Assembly (NCBI GenBank): GCA_963930775.1
Contig: OZ005704.1
Location: forward strand, 6,634,001-6,698,000
Direction of reading: 5' to 3'
DNA length: 64,000 nucleotides
Source of the DNA: Cliona cf. orientalis
Taxonomy: Eukaryota > Porifera > Demospongiae > Clionaida > Clionaidae
This document shows, piece by piece, positions 1 to 10,800 of this stretch (position 1 is the first letter of the stretch; the number at the start of each line of letters is the position of its first letter). The notes beneath the pieces are model-generated. The model did no database searches. It was given only the letters and a program-made list of their open reading frames with translations, and was not told the DNA's origin. A program made the translations under genes and the position numbers.

Positions 1-1382
1 AGATCCCAAGATCCTACCCTGTCTTCATGTTTACTGCAAAAGTTGTCTTGTGGATCGAGCAACAAAAATAGACCAAGAAAAGGAATGTCTCACCTGTCCT
101 AAATGTAAAAGTATACATAAAATACCTCCTCAAGGAATTGATGGTTTCAAAACTTGCTTAGTCATCGATACTCTTGTGGAACTCCTTCACATCCAAGATA
201 TAACAGTGACAAATAAATTTCAGTGTGAGAGTGGTTTGGATGAGAACCCAGCCTTTGCTCGCTGTTTGAGTTGCACAGAATATCTCTGCATTAGCTGTTT
301 CAACCTTCATCAAAAGTTGACGGCCACAAAGCATCATAATGTATTGACATTAGACAAAATCAGGCAGTCAGATAAGACCCACTGGATGGAACACTTGAAA
401 AAGAGACTTCACTTTTGTGGTGAACATGAACAAGAAGTATTGAGATTGTACTGCAAGACATGCAAGGAAGTGATTTGCAGAGATTGTGCCCTTGTCAAGC
501 ATCGTGTTCATGACTATGCCTTTCTCCGAGAAGTTTGTCCCAACATGCAGAGTGGCATTGAAACTCTGCTAAAGGAGATCCATGAAAAGAGAGAGGAATT
601 TGAAAGTCACAAAAGGCATATCGAAAGCATATACACAGCCAATAAAGAAGCACTTAAGTCTTCCTTGAATGCGATCAATGAAAACTGTGATAAAGTGATA
701 GAAGCTATAGAAGCTCGCCGAGCCGCTCTCATTGCTAACCTTCATAGTGTTTATGAGGTAGAAAATGAGCAGCATGAAGAGAGAAAGAGATATCTTAATC
801 ACTCCACTGCACAATTTTCAGACAGCATCCAGTTTACTCGTAATCTCTTAAGCCGTGATGATGATGTGGAAATTATGACAATGGGACAACAAGCAGTGGC
901 AACTTTGACAAGACTAACAAAAACGGCTTTTGATAAGGAAATATCAAAGCCATCTCTGTTACGGTTGAAATTCTCTGATGTTAGCTATGATGAAGCCCAT
1001 GATTGCGAAATTTGGAGATTTTGTGAGTGACGTTATTATTATTGAAAATGTTCCCACCCATGCTCGAGTGAATCAAGAGATCAGCTTCACATGTACAGTA
1101 AATGTTTCTGATGGCATTAGACACTGTGATGCAACCCCGGGCCCTTCGCTTTTAGTAAAAGTGATGTACAATAATGAAGATATTCCAATCGAACTTTTGA
1201 ACTGTGGTTTGAATCAGTGGAGAGTGAATCTTGAAAACCTTTGCAAGAGTGGACTATACACAATAGAGGTCAAATTTGGAGAAATTGCATCGGCAAGGCA
1301 TGCATTTACAGTCCACAAACTGAGTTTCTATGAACTAAGAAAGAAACTACAGACTACATACCATCCACAGCAAAGATATTAA
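1..1382 (+). pseudogene. TRIM-like RING/B-box protein, 5' cut by window edge, frameshifted
   Basis: The reading frame is open from base 2 and begins inside a RING finger (PCLHVYCKSC, then CPKCK near base 105). B-box-like zinc-binding stretches follow (CESGLDENPAFARCLSCTEYLC, split as two parts around base 230-290; CGEHEQEVLRLYCKTC near 415-465), then a coiled coil ending at RLKF near base 972. Stop TGA at 1028-1030 closes this frame. The family continues in the next frame from about 978 (KFGDFVSDVIIIENVP) through a filamin/Ig-like domain to the stop at 1380-1382. Aligned with the paralogues at 5045 and 15315, a single 1-nt shift between about 975 and 1010 explains the break. No other stop disrupts it, so this is a very young pseudogene or a sequencing error. 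As an intact protein it would be expected to be a ubiquitin E3 ligase. It converges on the next TRIM gene. Confidence 0.75.
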
Positions 1383-1601
1383 TAGCACATAAAAATAAAC
1401 ACGATACCATTAAGACTTAGTACCGGGTATTCACAAAACAATACTTATAATAATTATCAGGCTATTATATTATACTATACAGCAGCTGGAACTATTAGTT
1501 ATAATAGTATTATGATAATTATTTACTATAGTAGCACATTGTTTTAATCCACAAAATTATAAAAAGACTTTACTATCACTAGTAATAAAGCTTATGCTCA
1601 A

Positions 1602-3290
1602 TCATCTCTTCCTGTACGAACCCTTCCTTGAGTGGCCAGTGTTAGTATTCACTTTGACACAACGTTGCTTTCTTGTCTTATAAACTTGCGCTTTGGCTGC
1701 TGAAGCTGTCTTTTTACTCACGTGACGGCTGCTTGCAGATTGGACATCGCTTTGGCTCGGTTCCTCTGCATCCTGATCTGATTCAGACTCCTTTTTGCTA
1801 CTTGCATTTTCAACTGGCTGGCTAGAGTCGGGATCTGATTCAAAATCATATCCATTTTCATCCATATCATCTGCCTCGTCATACATGTACTTAGCTTCGA
1901 CAACATTGATAACGCGTGACACAGAAACAGTGCCATCTATCTGTACCATCACTTTGTGCTCTCCAGTATTATGTGGTGTAAATGATACCAGCCACGAATT
2001 GAAGTCTTTCTCTATTTTCTTAACTGGGATCATTACCCATGTCTTTGGCTGAGAAATAGTGATTTCAGATGTGGCACCATAACCCCTTTCTGAAACTTCC
2101 TCCGATAAGCACACTTCGAAGCTGCATTTCCTTTCAACTGCAACCTTTGTAGGTACATTCGATAAATCAATGTCACTTGGCTGTAGTGCATGAAGTATTT
2201 TGCCACACTTAGAGACATTCTCTTCTATCGATTCAAATTCTGGTCGCAAAAGTGATGGTTTGAGCATACCTGCATCCCAGGCCAGATTCGTAAGGCTAAC
2301 TAGCGTCTGTTCCGTTTGATCACAGACAGCCATGACCTCCACATCATCGCCGTTGTCTACAAGTTGCCTTGTGAATTGAATGCTGCCAGAAAGACGCAAG
2401 AGTGAAAGTGAAAGTGATTCTGACTCCTGGGATATCTGCTTCACTTCGGATTCATGAACTGTGCGAGCATCAGCGAGTAATTGAGCACGTCGAGCTTCGA
2501 AAGCTGCAATGATCCTATCAAAGGCCGTATTTATTTTCATTTCAGACGATTTAATAGCTTCCTTGGCTATCTTCAGTAGATTATCAGCATTTTTTTGATG
2601 ATTTTGAAATTCAACTTCCTTAGCTTGCACTTTTGAGATTAGCTCTTCCAGCCTCTTTTGAACATCAGCTCGAACCTCACGAACGAATGCATAATTATGT
2701 TCTCTGTGGGTTACTAGAGCACAGTCACGACAGATCACTTTCTTGCAGGTTTTGCAGTACAGCTTTAACAGCTCATCTTCATGCTCTTGACAATGCTGTC
2801 GTTTGTGCAAACTTTGGGCACCTGTCTTCTTGTCAGATTGCTTGATTTCTTCTAGTGTCTTTATGGCATGATTCCTAGTAAGCCTCTGCTTCTGATGGAT
2901 TTTAAGGCAACCCTCACAGAGGTAATCTGAACATGTGAGGCAGCGTGCAACAGCAAAATCTTCATCTAGACCACTGGTGCACTTCGGCTTTTCCTCGTTC
3001 ACTTCATGGATCTTGAGAAGCTCCAAGAGATTATTAATTGTAAAAAAAGTAGTGAAGCCTTCGATGCCTTGTGGTGGAAGTACATGTTCCACCTTGCACT
3101 GGGGACAAGCGATACTTTTTTTTTCACGTGATTTCTCGAACATATCCTCGAGGCAGCCTTTGCAGTAGGAGTGAAGGCATGGTAGGAGTTTAGGTTGGTT
3201 GTACCTGGAAAGGCAAATGGCGCAGGTCAGTTCTTTATCGACCCCTTCAGCTAGGGACTGGCTCTGAGTGGTTGGCTTTTTCTCAGCCAT
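1602..3290 (-). CDS. TRIM-like RING/B-box/coiled-coil/filamin-like protein (intronless)
   Basis: A single-exon gene of about 562 residues. An upstream in-frame ATG exists at 3389, but it lies inside a GCGCATGCGC promoter palindrome. The paralogues begin with MAEKK, so the ATG at 3290 (MAEKKPTTQ) is preferred. Domains in order: RING near residues 22-70 (CAIC, PCLHSYCKGC, CPQC); two B-boxes near 105-205 (CTSGLDEDFAVARCLTC; CQEHEDELLKLYCKTC with a CRDC/H pattern); a coiled coil near 215-340; a filamin/Ig-like domain near 390-480; then a Ser/Glu/Asp-rich, finally basic tail. RING proteins of this layout are ubiquitin ligases, and B-box/coiled-coil segments mediate oligomerisation; the substrate is unknown. 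It is head-to-head with a decayed FA2H copy and is one of five related genes in the first 17.4 kb. Confidence 0.85.
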   Translation of the reverse strand: MAEKKPTTQSQSLAEGVDKELTCAICLSRYNQPKLLPCLHSYCKGCLEDMFEKSREKKSIACPQCKVEHVLPPQGIEGFTTFFTINNLLELLKIHEVNEEKPKCTSGLDEDFAVARCLTCSDYLCEGCLKIHQKQRLTRNHAIKTLEEIKQSDKKTGAQSLHKRQHCQEHEDELLKLYCKTCKKVICRDCALVTHREHNYAFVREVRADVQKRLEELISKVQAKEVEFQNHQKNADNLLKIAKEAIKSSEMKINTAFDRIIAAFEARRAQLLADARTVHESEVKQISQESESLSLSLLRLSGSIQFTRQLVDNGDDVEVMAVCDQTEQTLVSLTNLAWDAGMLKPSLLRPEFESIEENVSKCGKILHALQPSDIDLSNVPTKVAVERKCSFEVCLSEEVSERGYGATSEITISQPKTWVMIPVKKIEKDFNSWLVSFTPHNTGEHKVMVQIDGTVSVSRVINVVEAKYMYDEADDMDENGYDFESDPDSSQPVENASSKKESESDQDAEEPSQSDVQSASSRHVSKKTASAAKAQVYKTRKQRCVKVNTNTGHSRKGSYRKR

Positions 3291-3383
3291 CACAAAATTC
3301 AAGAGGGGAAGCCCCGAGGGATTTCCCTGAGTACAGCATAGCCACACCCCTGAGGGACACCCATAGTCTATTACCTGCGCACT

Positions 3384-3393
3384 GCGCATGCGC
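3384..3393. promoter_or_regulatory. NRF-1-type palindrome GCGCATGCGC
   Basis: A perfect 10-bp palindrome about 95 bp upstream of the preferred TRIM start at 3290. The same 10-mer lies at 7596-7605 between the next TRIM/FA2H pair, and again at 9057 and 27559. It matches the animal NRF-1 consensus, but regulation by NRF-1 is inferred. Confidence 0.45.
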
Positions 3394-3421
3394 GAGCCTA
3401 CTAATCGACCCTTGAACCATA

Positions 3422-3656
3422 GATATTATAGACTTACATGGTAGGCGTGGCTACCACTCTGATTGATCGAACGATTGCATGCCATGCTGGCAAAATACAC
3501 CTGATGCAGACTACCATAGATCTATGGTACTACACTACCGGTAACATGCGGGCATAATGATGCAGGTATCCAATAGCATGTGGTAGGCACGCTTGGCTTC
3601 ACAAATCACTTTGACCTTCCAGCAATATCGTAAGGTCTCGGATCTGGATCATCATA
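3422..3656 (+). repeat. Duplicated TRIM/FA2H intergenic segment (left copy)
   Basis: Near-identical to about 7632-7830, the region between the second TRIM gene and intact FA2H. Shared landmarks are GTAGGCGTGGCTACC, the stretch ending GCTGGCAAAATAC, and GTAAGGTCTCGGATCTGGAT. This copy has about 35 extra bases near 3502-3535. It shows that a TRIM(-)/FA2H(+) unit was duplicated, with its bidirectional promoter. Confidence 0.8.
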
Positions 3657-4118
3657 CAGTGGCGTAGGAAGATGTTTTTGAGCAGGGGGGCTGAAAGTAA
3701 GCAGGTGAAGACTCGCTTTACGCGTGCATAGCGCGCGAAAGCTAGGAGGTCTGGGGGCATGCTCCCCCAGGAAAATTTTGGAGTTTTATACCTTCTGAGA
3801 GCTTTTCTAGTGCATTTTCGAGGACATTCTGGACTCTTAGCTTGTCACATGTGAACGTTACTACTGATCTGTGTTCATATGTGACAATTATTGATATCTA
3901 CACACTGTGGGGCTAAGATACACCACAATCATGAATAACTCAACCCTGATTGTGGCAACAGATGAAAAAGAAAAGTGCAAACCTCAGAGGGTGAGCCCCA
4001 CCCCCTGGCTTGTACAGCAGTATAAAAATCAGAGGGGCTCTGCCCCCCCAATCTTATGACTGGGGGGGGGGGGGGCAATTGCCCCCTCCCCCCAGCCCCC
4101 CTGGTTCTTACGCCAGTG
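3657..4118. mobile_element. MITE with 5-bp TSD (family 1, copy 1)
   Basis: A 462-bp non-coding insertion. It starts CAGTGGCGTAGGAAG and ends CTTACGCCAGTG, giving imperfect terminal inverted repeats, and contains G/C-homopolymer tracts near both ends. It is flanked by TCATA at 3652-3656 and 4119-4123. The duplicated locus at about 7827-7837 is the empty site with a single TCATA, so both boundaries are fixed. A relative lies at 14027-14348. No transposase is encoded; superfamily unassigned. Confidence 0.85.
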
Positions 4119-4320
4119 TCATAGAATATGTAGAAAATATGTCGCTAAAGCTGCATCGTGAGGAGATTGCTAAACACAATAGTATTGATGATGCCTGGGT
4201 GATAGTGGATGGTGCGGTTTATGACGTGACCTCGTTCTTGCCAGGAGGTTTGAGTATCACTGAGGAGTACACTGTATCTTGGCACCGATGTGAATCGCGT
4301 GATCCGCTCTGATGAGGTGC
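4119..4320 (+). pseudogene. Decayed FA2H exon 1 (cytochrome b5 domain fragment)
   Basis: A copy of FA2H exon 1 at 7831-8050. The N-terminal part matches (MSLKLHREEIAKHNS; DDAWVIVDGAVYDVTSF). A 12-nt deletion removes the ESHP residues, so the His of the HPGG haem ligand motif is lost. A further change around 4272 shifts the frame, and translation stops at 4310-4312. Similarity to the working copy fades beyond about 4350. No later FA2H exon is seen before the next TRIM gene. This is a dead remnant of a duplicated TRIM/FA2H unit. Confidence 0.85.
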
Positions 4321-4350
4321 ACAGTCACAGCAGTAGACTACTGCCTTTGA

Positions 4351-5044
4351 GCATAGACTACTTCCTTCAAAAATTACATGGTTCACCTCAACAAAAAATG
4401 ACACTGCCACATTATTGGCTGCAGTATAATGGGACTACTACTGTGTACAGTACAAAAGGAATCAAAATGTATATCATCATATCACGATCCATTATAAAGC
4501 AGAGCTATTGAATGACAAAGCATGTGTGATTAAAACATTTCTGGTATATTCACCATCCACGCGCACAATCACAACAGTCGTCAAAGGGTGGGGAGTCCCT
4601 TGAGTACCTTAGCGATGGGATAGGTGCCTGTCATGATCACTATCTATATTAATAGACTCAATTGTATACACACATCAATGTACACACACATTAATACTAA
4701 TTTTAAAATACCTGGGGTGAGACATTACACAATCACCTTTCTCATAAAAAATAAATTAATGGTTCAGTTTGACTTGCTTCATAATTCTACTGTTACCAAT
4801 GCCGTCGATGCGAAAAATAAGAGGATTGACCTCTAGATGACGTCGTACTGTAGTGGCTCATTGTAGTTGCACGTAACGGTGTGTTGATAGCTACAGGATA
4901 AGAATCTGATATATCTTGCTGTTTGGATTCTTCAGGTGTGCGAGGATAATCCAATGATGCACATTGTATTTCTTGGCTACTATGACAAATAGCTGGTTTC
5001 TCTTCCTCAGTACATGAATCTTTAAGCCATGATGAATGTCCACA
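4351..5044. other. Intergenic, no gene recognised
   Basis: AT-rich sequence downstream of both the decayed FA2H exon and the TRIM gene at 5045. It probably includes that gene's 3' UTR. Short open frames look like chance. Confidence 0.5.
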
Positions 5045-5369
5045 CTAGGGGTATTGTGCACTCTCTGTAGCTTTTCCTATAGATTCATCTTCAGCCTTAC
5101 GGGCCTGAGAAGGGCGGCATACTTGCTGGTCATACTGTGGTGAACTTCTTCCTTGCAGCAAACCAATAGTACCTTTCTGATCCTCTCCGTTCTGCCATGC
5201 ATATGATGCACACTGGTCACTTCTCCTTTCATCCTCCCTTGGTGTGTACGTGTCTACTTCCATGATGCTCATAGAAGTCTTCTTCGAAGCTCTTGGTTTA
5301 CCAGCGTGATAATCCATTTCTCTCTCATCCCATCTAACCTCACATGATATGCAAGTAGCTGTGTTGTTT

Positions 5370-5935
5370 GCTTGAGCTAGTTCATCACACTCCCCTTTTG
5401 TTTGAGCTAGTTCACCATAATCCTTGTTTGCTTGACATTGTTTAGCACATCCTTCTTCCGGACAGGCATCATATGCAGGACCTGGTACAATTTCTTCACA
5501 CTCCCCTTTCGCTTGAGCTAGTTCACTATAATCCTCGTTTGCTTGAGATTGTTTATCACATCCTTCTTCTGGATAGGCATCATATGCAGATGCAATTTCT
5601 TTACACTCCTCTTTTGCTTGAGATAATTCACCATAATCCTCGTTTGCTTGAGATTGTTTAGCACATCCTTCTTCTGGATAGGCATCATATGCAGGTGCAA
5701 TTTCTTCACACTCCTCTTTTGCTTGAGATAATTCACCATAATCCTCGTTTGCTTGAGATTGTTTAGCACATCCTTCTTCTGGATAGGCATCATATGCAGG
5801 TGCAATTTCTTCACATTCCTCTTTCACTTGAGCTAGTTCACCATAATCCTCGTTTGCTTGAGATTGTTCAGCACATCCTTCTTCTGGAAACCACCGTGTT
5901 TCATAGGCATCACATGCATGTGCAGGTGCAATTTC
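5370..5935 (-). repeat. Coding tandem repeat, about 105-bp unit, in TRIM tail
   Basis: About five units encode an acidic Glu/Gln/Tyr-rich 35-residue repeat with landmarks YPEEGCAKQSQANEDYGEL and KEECEEIAPAYDA. Units are highly similar at the DNA level, and end units differ slightly in length. This tail is absent from the sister genes at 1602 and 11629. Confidence 0.85.
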
Positions 5936-7321
5936 TTTACACCGTTTGTTTCCAGTATCCTTTCCCTCCTCTGCAACGAATTTGTGTGATTGTGATGCAA
6001 ATTTCTCAAATTGTATGACAATACTATGTTCACCACCATCTCGTGGTGTGCATGATATGTTCCAATTGTTCAGATCATTATTTTGAATGGCAACTGGAAT
6101 CTTTCTCTCATTGTGTGTGACAGTGACAGACAGAAGGGCAGCTGCATCATACTGTCTTGTAGCTATTTCATCAAAGAGTTTGACATTGAATTCCAATTTA
6201 TCACCAACACAGGCATTATGAGGAACATTCTCGACGAGGATATCACTTGACTGGATGGTGTTCAGTACTTTACCGAAAGTCTTCATATCCTCCACAGCAG
6301 AAGCAAACTTTAATCGTAGGAGACTTGGTCTGACAGCGTTCCGATTCCATTCCATGGTGCTCAATCCTTCCAAAGCCTCCTTAGCTTGCATCCCTACGGT
6401 CATCAATTCAACATCATTGCCATCATCAAGGAGCTTGCGAGTGAAACGGATGCTATCGGATAGACGAACCAGAGATAGATCAATGGAGTTCATTTCTCCC
6501 TTGTTCTGTTCTTCTCCTGCTTCGTGTTTTCTGTGAAGTTTAGCAACGAGATACGCCCGGCGACTTTCTATTACCTCAATCAGCTTATCACACATTTCGT
6601 TGACATCTTTCAGGCAAGAATTGAGCGTATCCTCATTGGACCGTTGAAGTCCTTCAACGTGATTTTTGTGATCCTGAAATTCACTCTCCTTTTCTTCAAC
6701 TTTCTTTAGCAATAGTTCTAATTGGTTTCGCGTTTCTGGGCGGACTTCACGAATGAACGAATAATCGTGCTCTCGATGTTTAACAAGTGCACAATCTCGG
6801 CAAATTACCTTGTTGCATGTTTTGCAAAAAAGCTTCAAAACTTCATCATCATGTTCCTCACAGTACTGCTTCCTCTGTACGCTCTGCACCCCAAGCTTCT
6901 TATCCAACTTCTTAATTTTCTCCAGCGTGATCATATTATGATCTCTGGTCGCCTTTAGCCTTCGGTGGATTCCATAGCAACTCTCACAGAGATACTCAGA
7001 GCAACTCAAACACCGAGCGACAGCCGCATGTTCATCTAAACCACTCTCACACTGAATCGTCTTACCACTCTCTCCGTTGCAGCTGGATACTTCATGGATG
7101 TGGAGCAACTCAATGAGATTATTGATGGTGAAGTACGTCTTGAAGCTGCTGACTCCACCAGATGGTACTTCGTGGACTTCCTTACACTGGGGGCACGTGA
7201 GCTTAGACGTTGAGCCTGATAGACTCTCGAGGCAGTTCTGGCAGTACGTATGAAGACATGGCAGGACCTTGGGGTGTCTGTATCTCCCCAGGCAAACGGC
7301 GCAAGTCAGCTCTTTATCAAC

Positions 7322-7374
7322 TAGTCTCGCAAGCCAGACCCACCCCCGCGGGGTGGGTCTGGCTTGCGAGACTA
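7322..7374. mobile_element. 53-bp palindromic insertion with 9-bp TSD (family 2, copy 1)
   Basis: Arms of 25 bp (TAGTCTCGCAAGCCAGACCC onward) form a perfect inverted repeat around a 3-nt centre (CGC). The element is flanked by TTTATCAAC at 7313-7321 and 7375-7383. Removing the element and one duplicate restores the family reading EGVDKELTC exactly. A 9-bp duplication is typical of Mutator-like elements; that assignment is inference. A related element lies at 20987-21072. Confidence 0.85.
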
Positions 7375-7476
7375 TTTATCAACTCCTTCGGCCAGTGATA
7401 GGTCCAATGATAGGGGCTCTATCTGGCTTGCCTCTCGCACAACAGGCTGGGACAGTGACACAGGAGTTTTGTCCAT

Positions 7477-7849
7477 AATTGATTTGGGAGAAGCAGAAGT
7501 GACCTCTAGCTTGCCATAGTCTCGTGCCCAGCCCCCTTCTCGTGCGTGTATGAAAGGGGGCTGTTCACTTAGCTTGCCACTAGGCTTCACGAACTGCGCA
7601 TGCGCGAGTCTGCTTATCGACCCTTGAGTCTATGTTTATGGTAGGCGTGGCTACCGCTCTGATTAATCGATCGAACGATTGCATGCCATGCTGGCAAAAT
7701 ACAGTACACACTACCGGTAACATGCGGGCATAATGATGCAGGTATCCAATAGCATGTGGTAGGCACGCTTGGCTTCACAAATCACTTTGACCTTCCAGCA
7801 ATATCGTAAGGTCTCGGATCTGGATATCATCATAGAATATGTAGAAAAT
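7477..7849. promoter_or_regulatory. Bidirectional TRIM/FA2H promoter region
   Basis: The 373 bp between the ATGs of the interrupted TRIM gene (-) and FA2H (+). It contains GCGCATGCGC at 7596-7605 and the segment shared with 3422-3656. Duplication together with both coding ends suggests they evolved as one promoter unit. Confidence 0.5.
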
Positions 7850-10800
7850 ATGTCGCTAAAGCTGCATCGTGAGGAGATTGCTAAGCACAATAGTGTCGAT
7901 GATGCCTGGGTGATAGTGGATGGTGCGGTCTATGACGTGACCTCGTTCTTGGAAAGTCACCCAGGTGGTTTGAGTATCACTGAGGAGTACCTCGGCACCG
8001 ATGTGAGTCGCGTGATCCGCTCTGATGAGGTGCACAGTCACAGCAGTACTGCCTTTGAGATACTGGAACAGTATAAGGTTGGAGTGGTCAACAATGAGCA
8101 GGTATAGGCCTATAATCATTTAGCTAAATATGGCCTTTTTTCTATAAAAGGTTTATGCACATTATAAAATGCAAAGGACGCATGCGTTAGCGAATAACAC
8201 TGTTTAATAGTTACATGTACCCAAAAAACAAACATAAAGTGATGACAGATTAATATTAACACATAGCTAGGACTAATAGTTAATAACAGCTACAAGAAAC
8301 AGTTCAGAATAATTACAAGTTGGAATGGTTCATATGAGACCGTTGAATAGCTGCCTTTTAAATGAAAGAATAGAGGGAGAATTAGATATAGAGGAGCAGG
8401 GTCAAGAATTCCATAAGGACATGGTGTGCGGAAAAAATGAATAATGGAATGAACTAGAGCTCTGTAGAGCACATACCCCGCGCGCACATTGCACAATCTA
8501 TAGATTTATTTTCAGTGCATGGCTATAGCTACTTTTGTGAACTTGAGAGGAATAATGGAAATGCTGCTTAGACGGTTGTTCCGGTGACACTTGAAACAGC
8601 CCTCTCTGCACCCAGACTAGGAAGACATGAACGTGTACCTATATTATTTTGTTGTAATAATAGTATAGCTATCTTACATACTGATTGGTTCCATGGGGCT
8701 TTTGATTTCAGTCACTATAGCCGTCACGAGCATTATTTAGAACATCGACGATCTTTACCAGTCATACGCTTGTTAGTTGTGCGCATGAGCAGAAAGCACA
8801 ATGGGCATGCATGATGCACTGTCGATAGGCGTGGCTACGGTGGCCAACAAATAAGCACTATTTGTGACGCTTGTGGATCGTATGCCTCGATTTGACGCAC
8901 ACTGAAGCCATTTTTTCGCCGAATTCGATTGATTCGTTGTGCTTACGAGTCGCTTAGACGCCTACATCTCGAGATATGGCGATTTTTGTGCTAACAACGA
9001 CAACAACGACAACAACGACAACAACGACGACGACACAACCGATTACTTTACCCCTTGCGCATGCGCGCGGGGTAATTACAATGAGCTGGTGGTTGTACAA
9101 ATAAATTGGTTTTATTATTGCGTGTGTGGTAGTTAATTTGTCTCAGGACTGAGCAGAGGATTGTTTGGGAATACAAAGATACCACGAACAAGCTTAAAAA
9201 AGTAACAGATTTAGGTATTCCCTGCGTATTTTGAGCTCAGGCAATTGGGCCGAATCCAGGTTGTCCTCAGACCTTGTATCTTCTAATCTTTGAATATCTT
9301 ATTACTTTTGTATGTCTTCTAACCTAATAAGATATTCAATGGTTAGAAGACATACAAACATTGCACGCAATCACATACAATGTCATGTATAAAAATTTAA
9401 TAATACTGGTATTATAAATTAATACTAGTATGGAAATGTCATGTCCTAGTGCCTTTTCATGATTCTCATATAATAATTATACAGATCAATGGAGTAAGAA
9501 AGGATGGCAAATATTTGGAAGAGGTAGGTAGCCAATACATGCAGCACTATCATTTGAATGTTTGGTTGCCTCTATAGGATGCTGGTATTGATTGGTCCAA
9601 GGCTCTCTTTTATCAAGTTGGAAAGCTCGGACCAAAATATGTCGAGTGGGTACATTCTCCCGTCAATCGTCCTCTGCGATTCTTCGAGTCTGACCTCATG
9701 GAATCATTATCAAAGAGTCCCTGGTGGCTGGTGCCCTTGGTGTGGATTCCCATTATCCTATACATCTGTTACCTAGCTCTGATGGATTCACCTTCATGGG
9801 TAACCTCGTTGAGGTCTGCTCCCCCACTCTCAGTGATGAAGTTACTGGTGATTCTTCCCGTTGGTGTTCTCTTTTGGACCCTTCTTGAGTACTGCCTGCA
9901 TCGGTTTGTGTTTCATCTCGACCCACCGCCAACTTCTCGTGCATGGATCACATTTCATTTCATACTGCATGGTCAGCACCATAAAGTAAGTGGATGTTAT
10001 TAATACTTTACTGTACTGCTAGACTAAGTGGATTAACAATATCGATTGGATTAGCAAGACATCATAAGTTGATTTTGCTGAAGTGTGAGAATATGCATGG
10101 CCTGTTAGAAGCAATGCAACCATCAAATTCATGAAAGATTTTATACATCCCACCGAGCCGCATGGGCGCTCAAGCGCAGTAGCCACGCCTATAAGAGCAC
10201 CAGCTTTTCACGCCTTGCTTCACTTTTGCCCTGAGGACGACTAGAGCATCTAGTCGAAATGTCGGCAAGTTTTACTGAACAGTTAAGTTGTCTGCAAAGA
10301 ATCTTCGTTTGCTTCACATTAATTCTCCTTTCAAAATAAGCTCAATAGGGCCTACATTGTACTAGGTTATGTATGCCCTATTGAGACTGAATGGGATGCA
10401 ACACTTGTTATTATATTATACAATGTCATGAATGTATGCCATGTTCTTATTGAGTCTATGCAACACACGTCAGGTTCCTTTTGATAAAATGAGACTTGTG
10501 TTCCCGCCAATCCCTGCTGCTTTGATAACATTCATAATATATGTCCCACTGGCTCACATTCTTCCTGTGACAGTGAATGAGGGCAGAGGGCTGCTGGCTG
10601 GCGCACTCATCGGCTACATCATGTATGATCTGACACACTACTATCTTCATCACGGCTCTCCTAAAGCTGGATCCTACTTCGGGAACTTGAAGAGCTATCA
10701 TGTGGCACACCATTTTATTGACTATCATAAAGGTACTAAGCTGTTCGCTGCTTTCCAAGCTTAACAGCTATATAGGTATGGGGATATCATGCTGTACAAT

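Larger units (their letters stand above)
5045..7476 (-). pseudogene. TRIM-like RING/B-box gene interrupted by a palindromic insertion
   Basis: Same family as the neighbours. Translation from the in-frame ATG at 7476 (MDKTPVSLSQPVV) reaches the N-terminal family motif SLAEGVDK and then hits TAG at 7374-7372, the first codon of a 53-bp inserted palindrome (7322-7374). After the insertion the family resumes as DKELTCAVC, a complete RING (PCLHTYCQNC, CPQC), two B-boxes, a coiled coil and a filamin-like domain, with no stop until 5045. Insert plus 9-bp duplication is 62 nt, so the frame also shifts. The tail holds about five 35-residue repeats. Unless translation restarts internally, no RING-containing protein is made. 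The otherwise intact downstream frame implies a recent event. Head-to-head with FA2H. Confidence 0.8.

Noticed and set aside
3361..3389. The upstream ATG of the TRIM gene at 1602
   Set aside because: The added 33 residues are not shared with sister genes, whose starts align with MAEKK at 3290.
4010..4312. A 100-codon frame starting in the MITE and running into the b5 fragment
   Set aside because: It crosses the element boundary at 4118 and a frameshift near 4272; it is a chance fusion, and the start is not an FA2H start.
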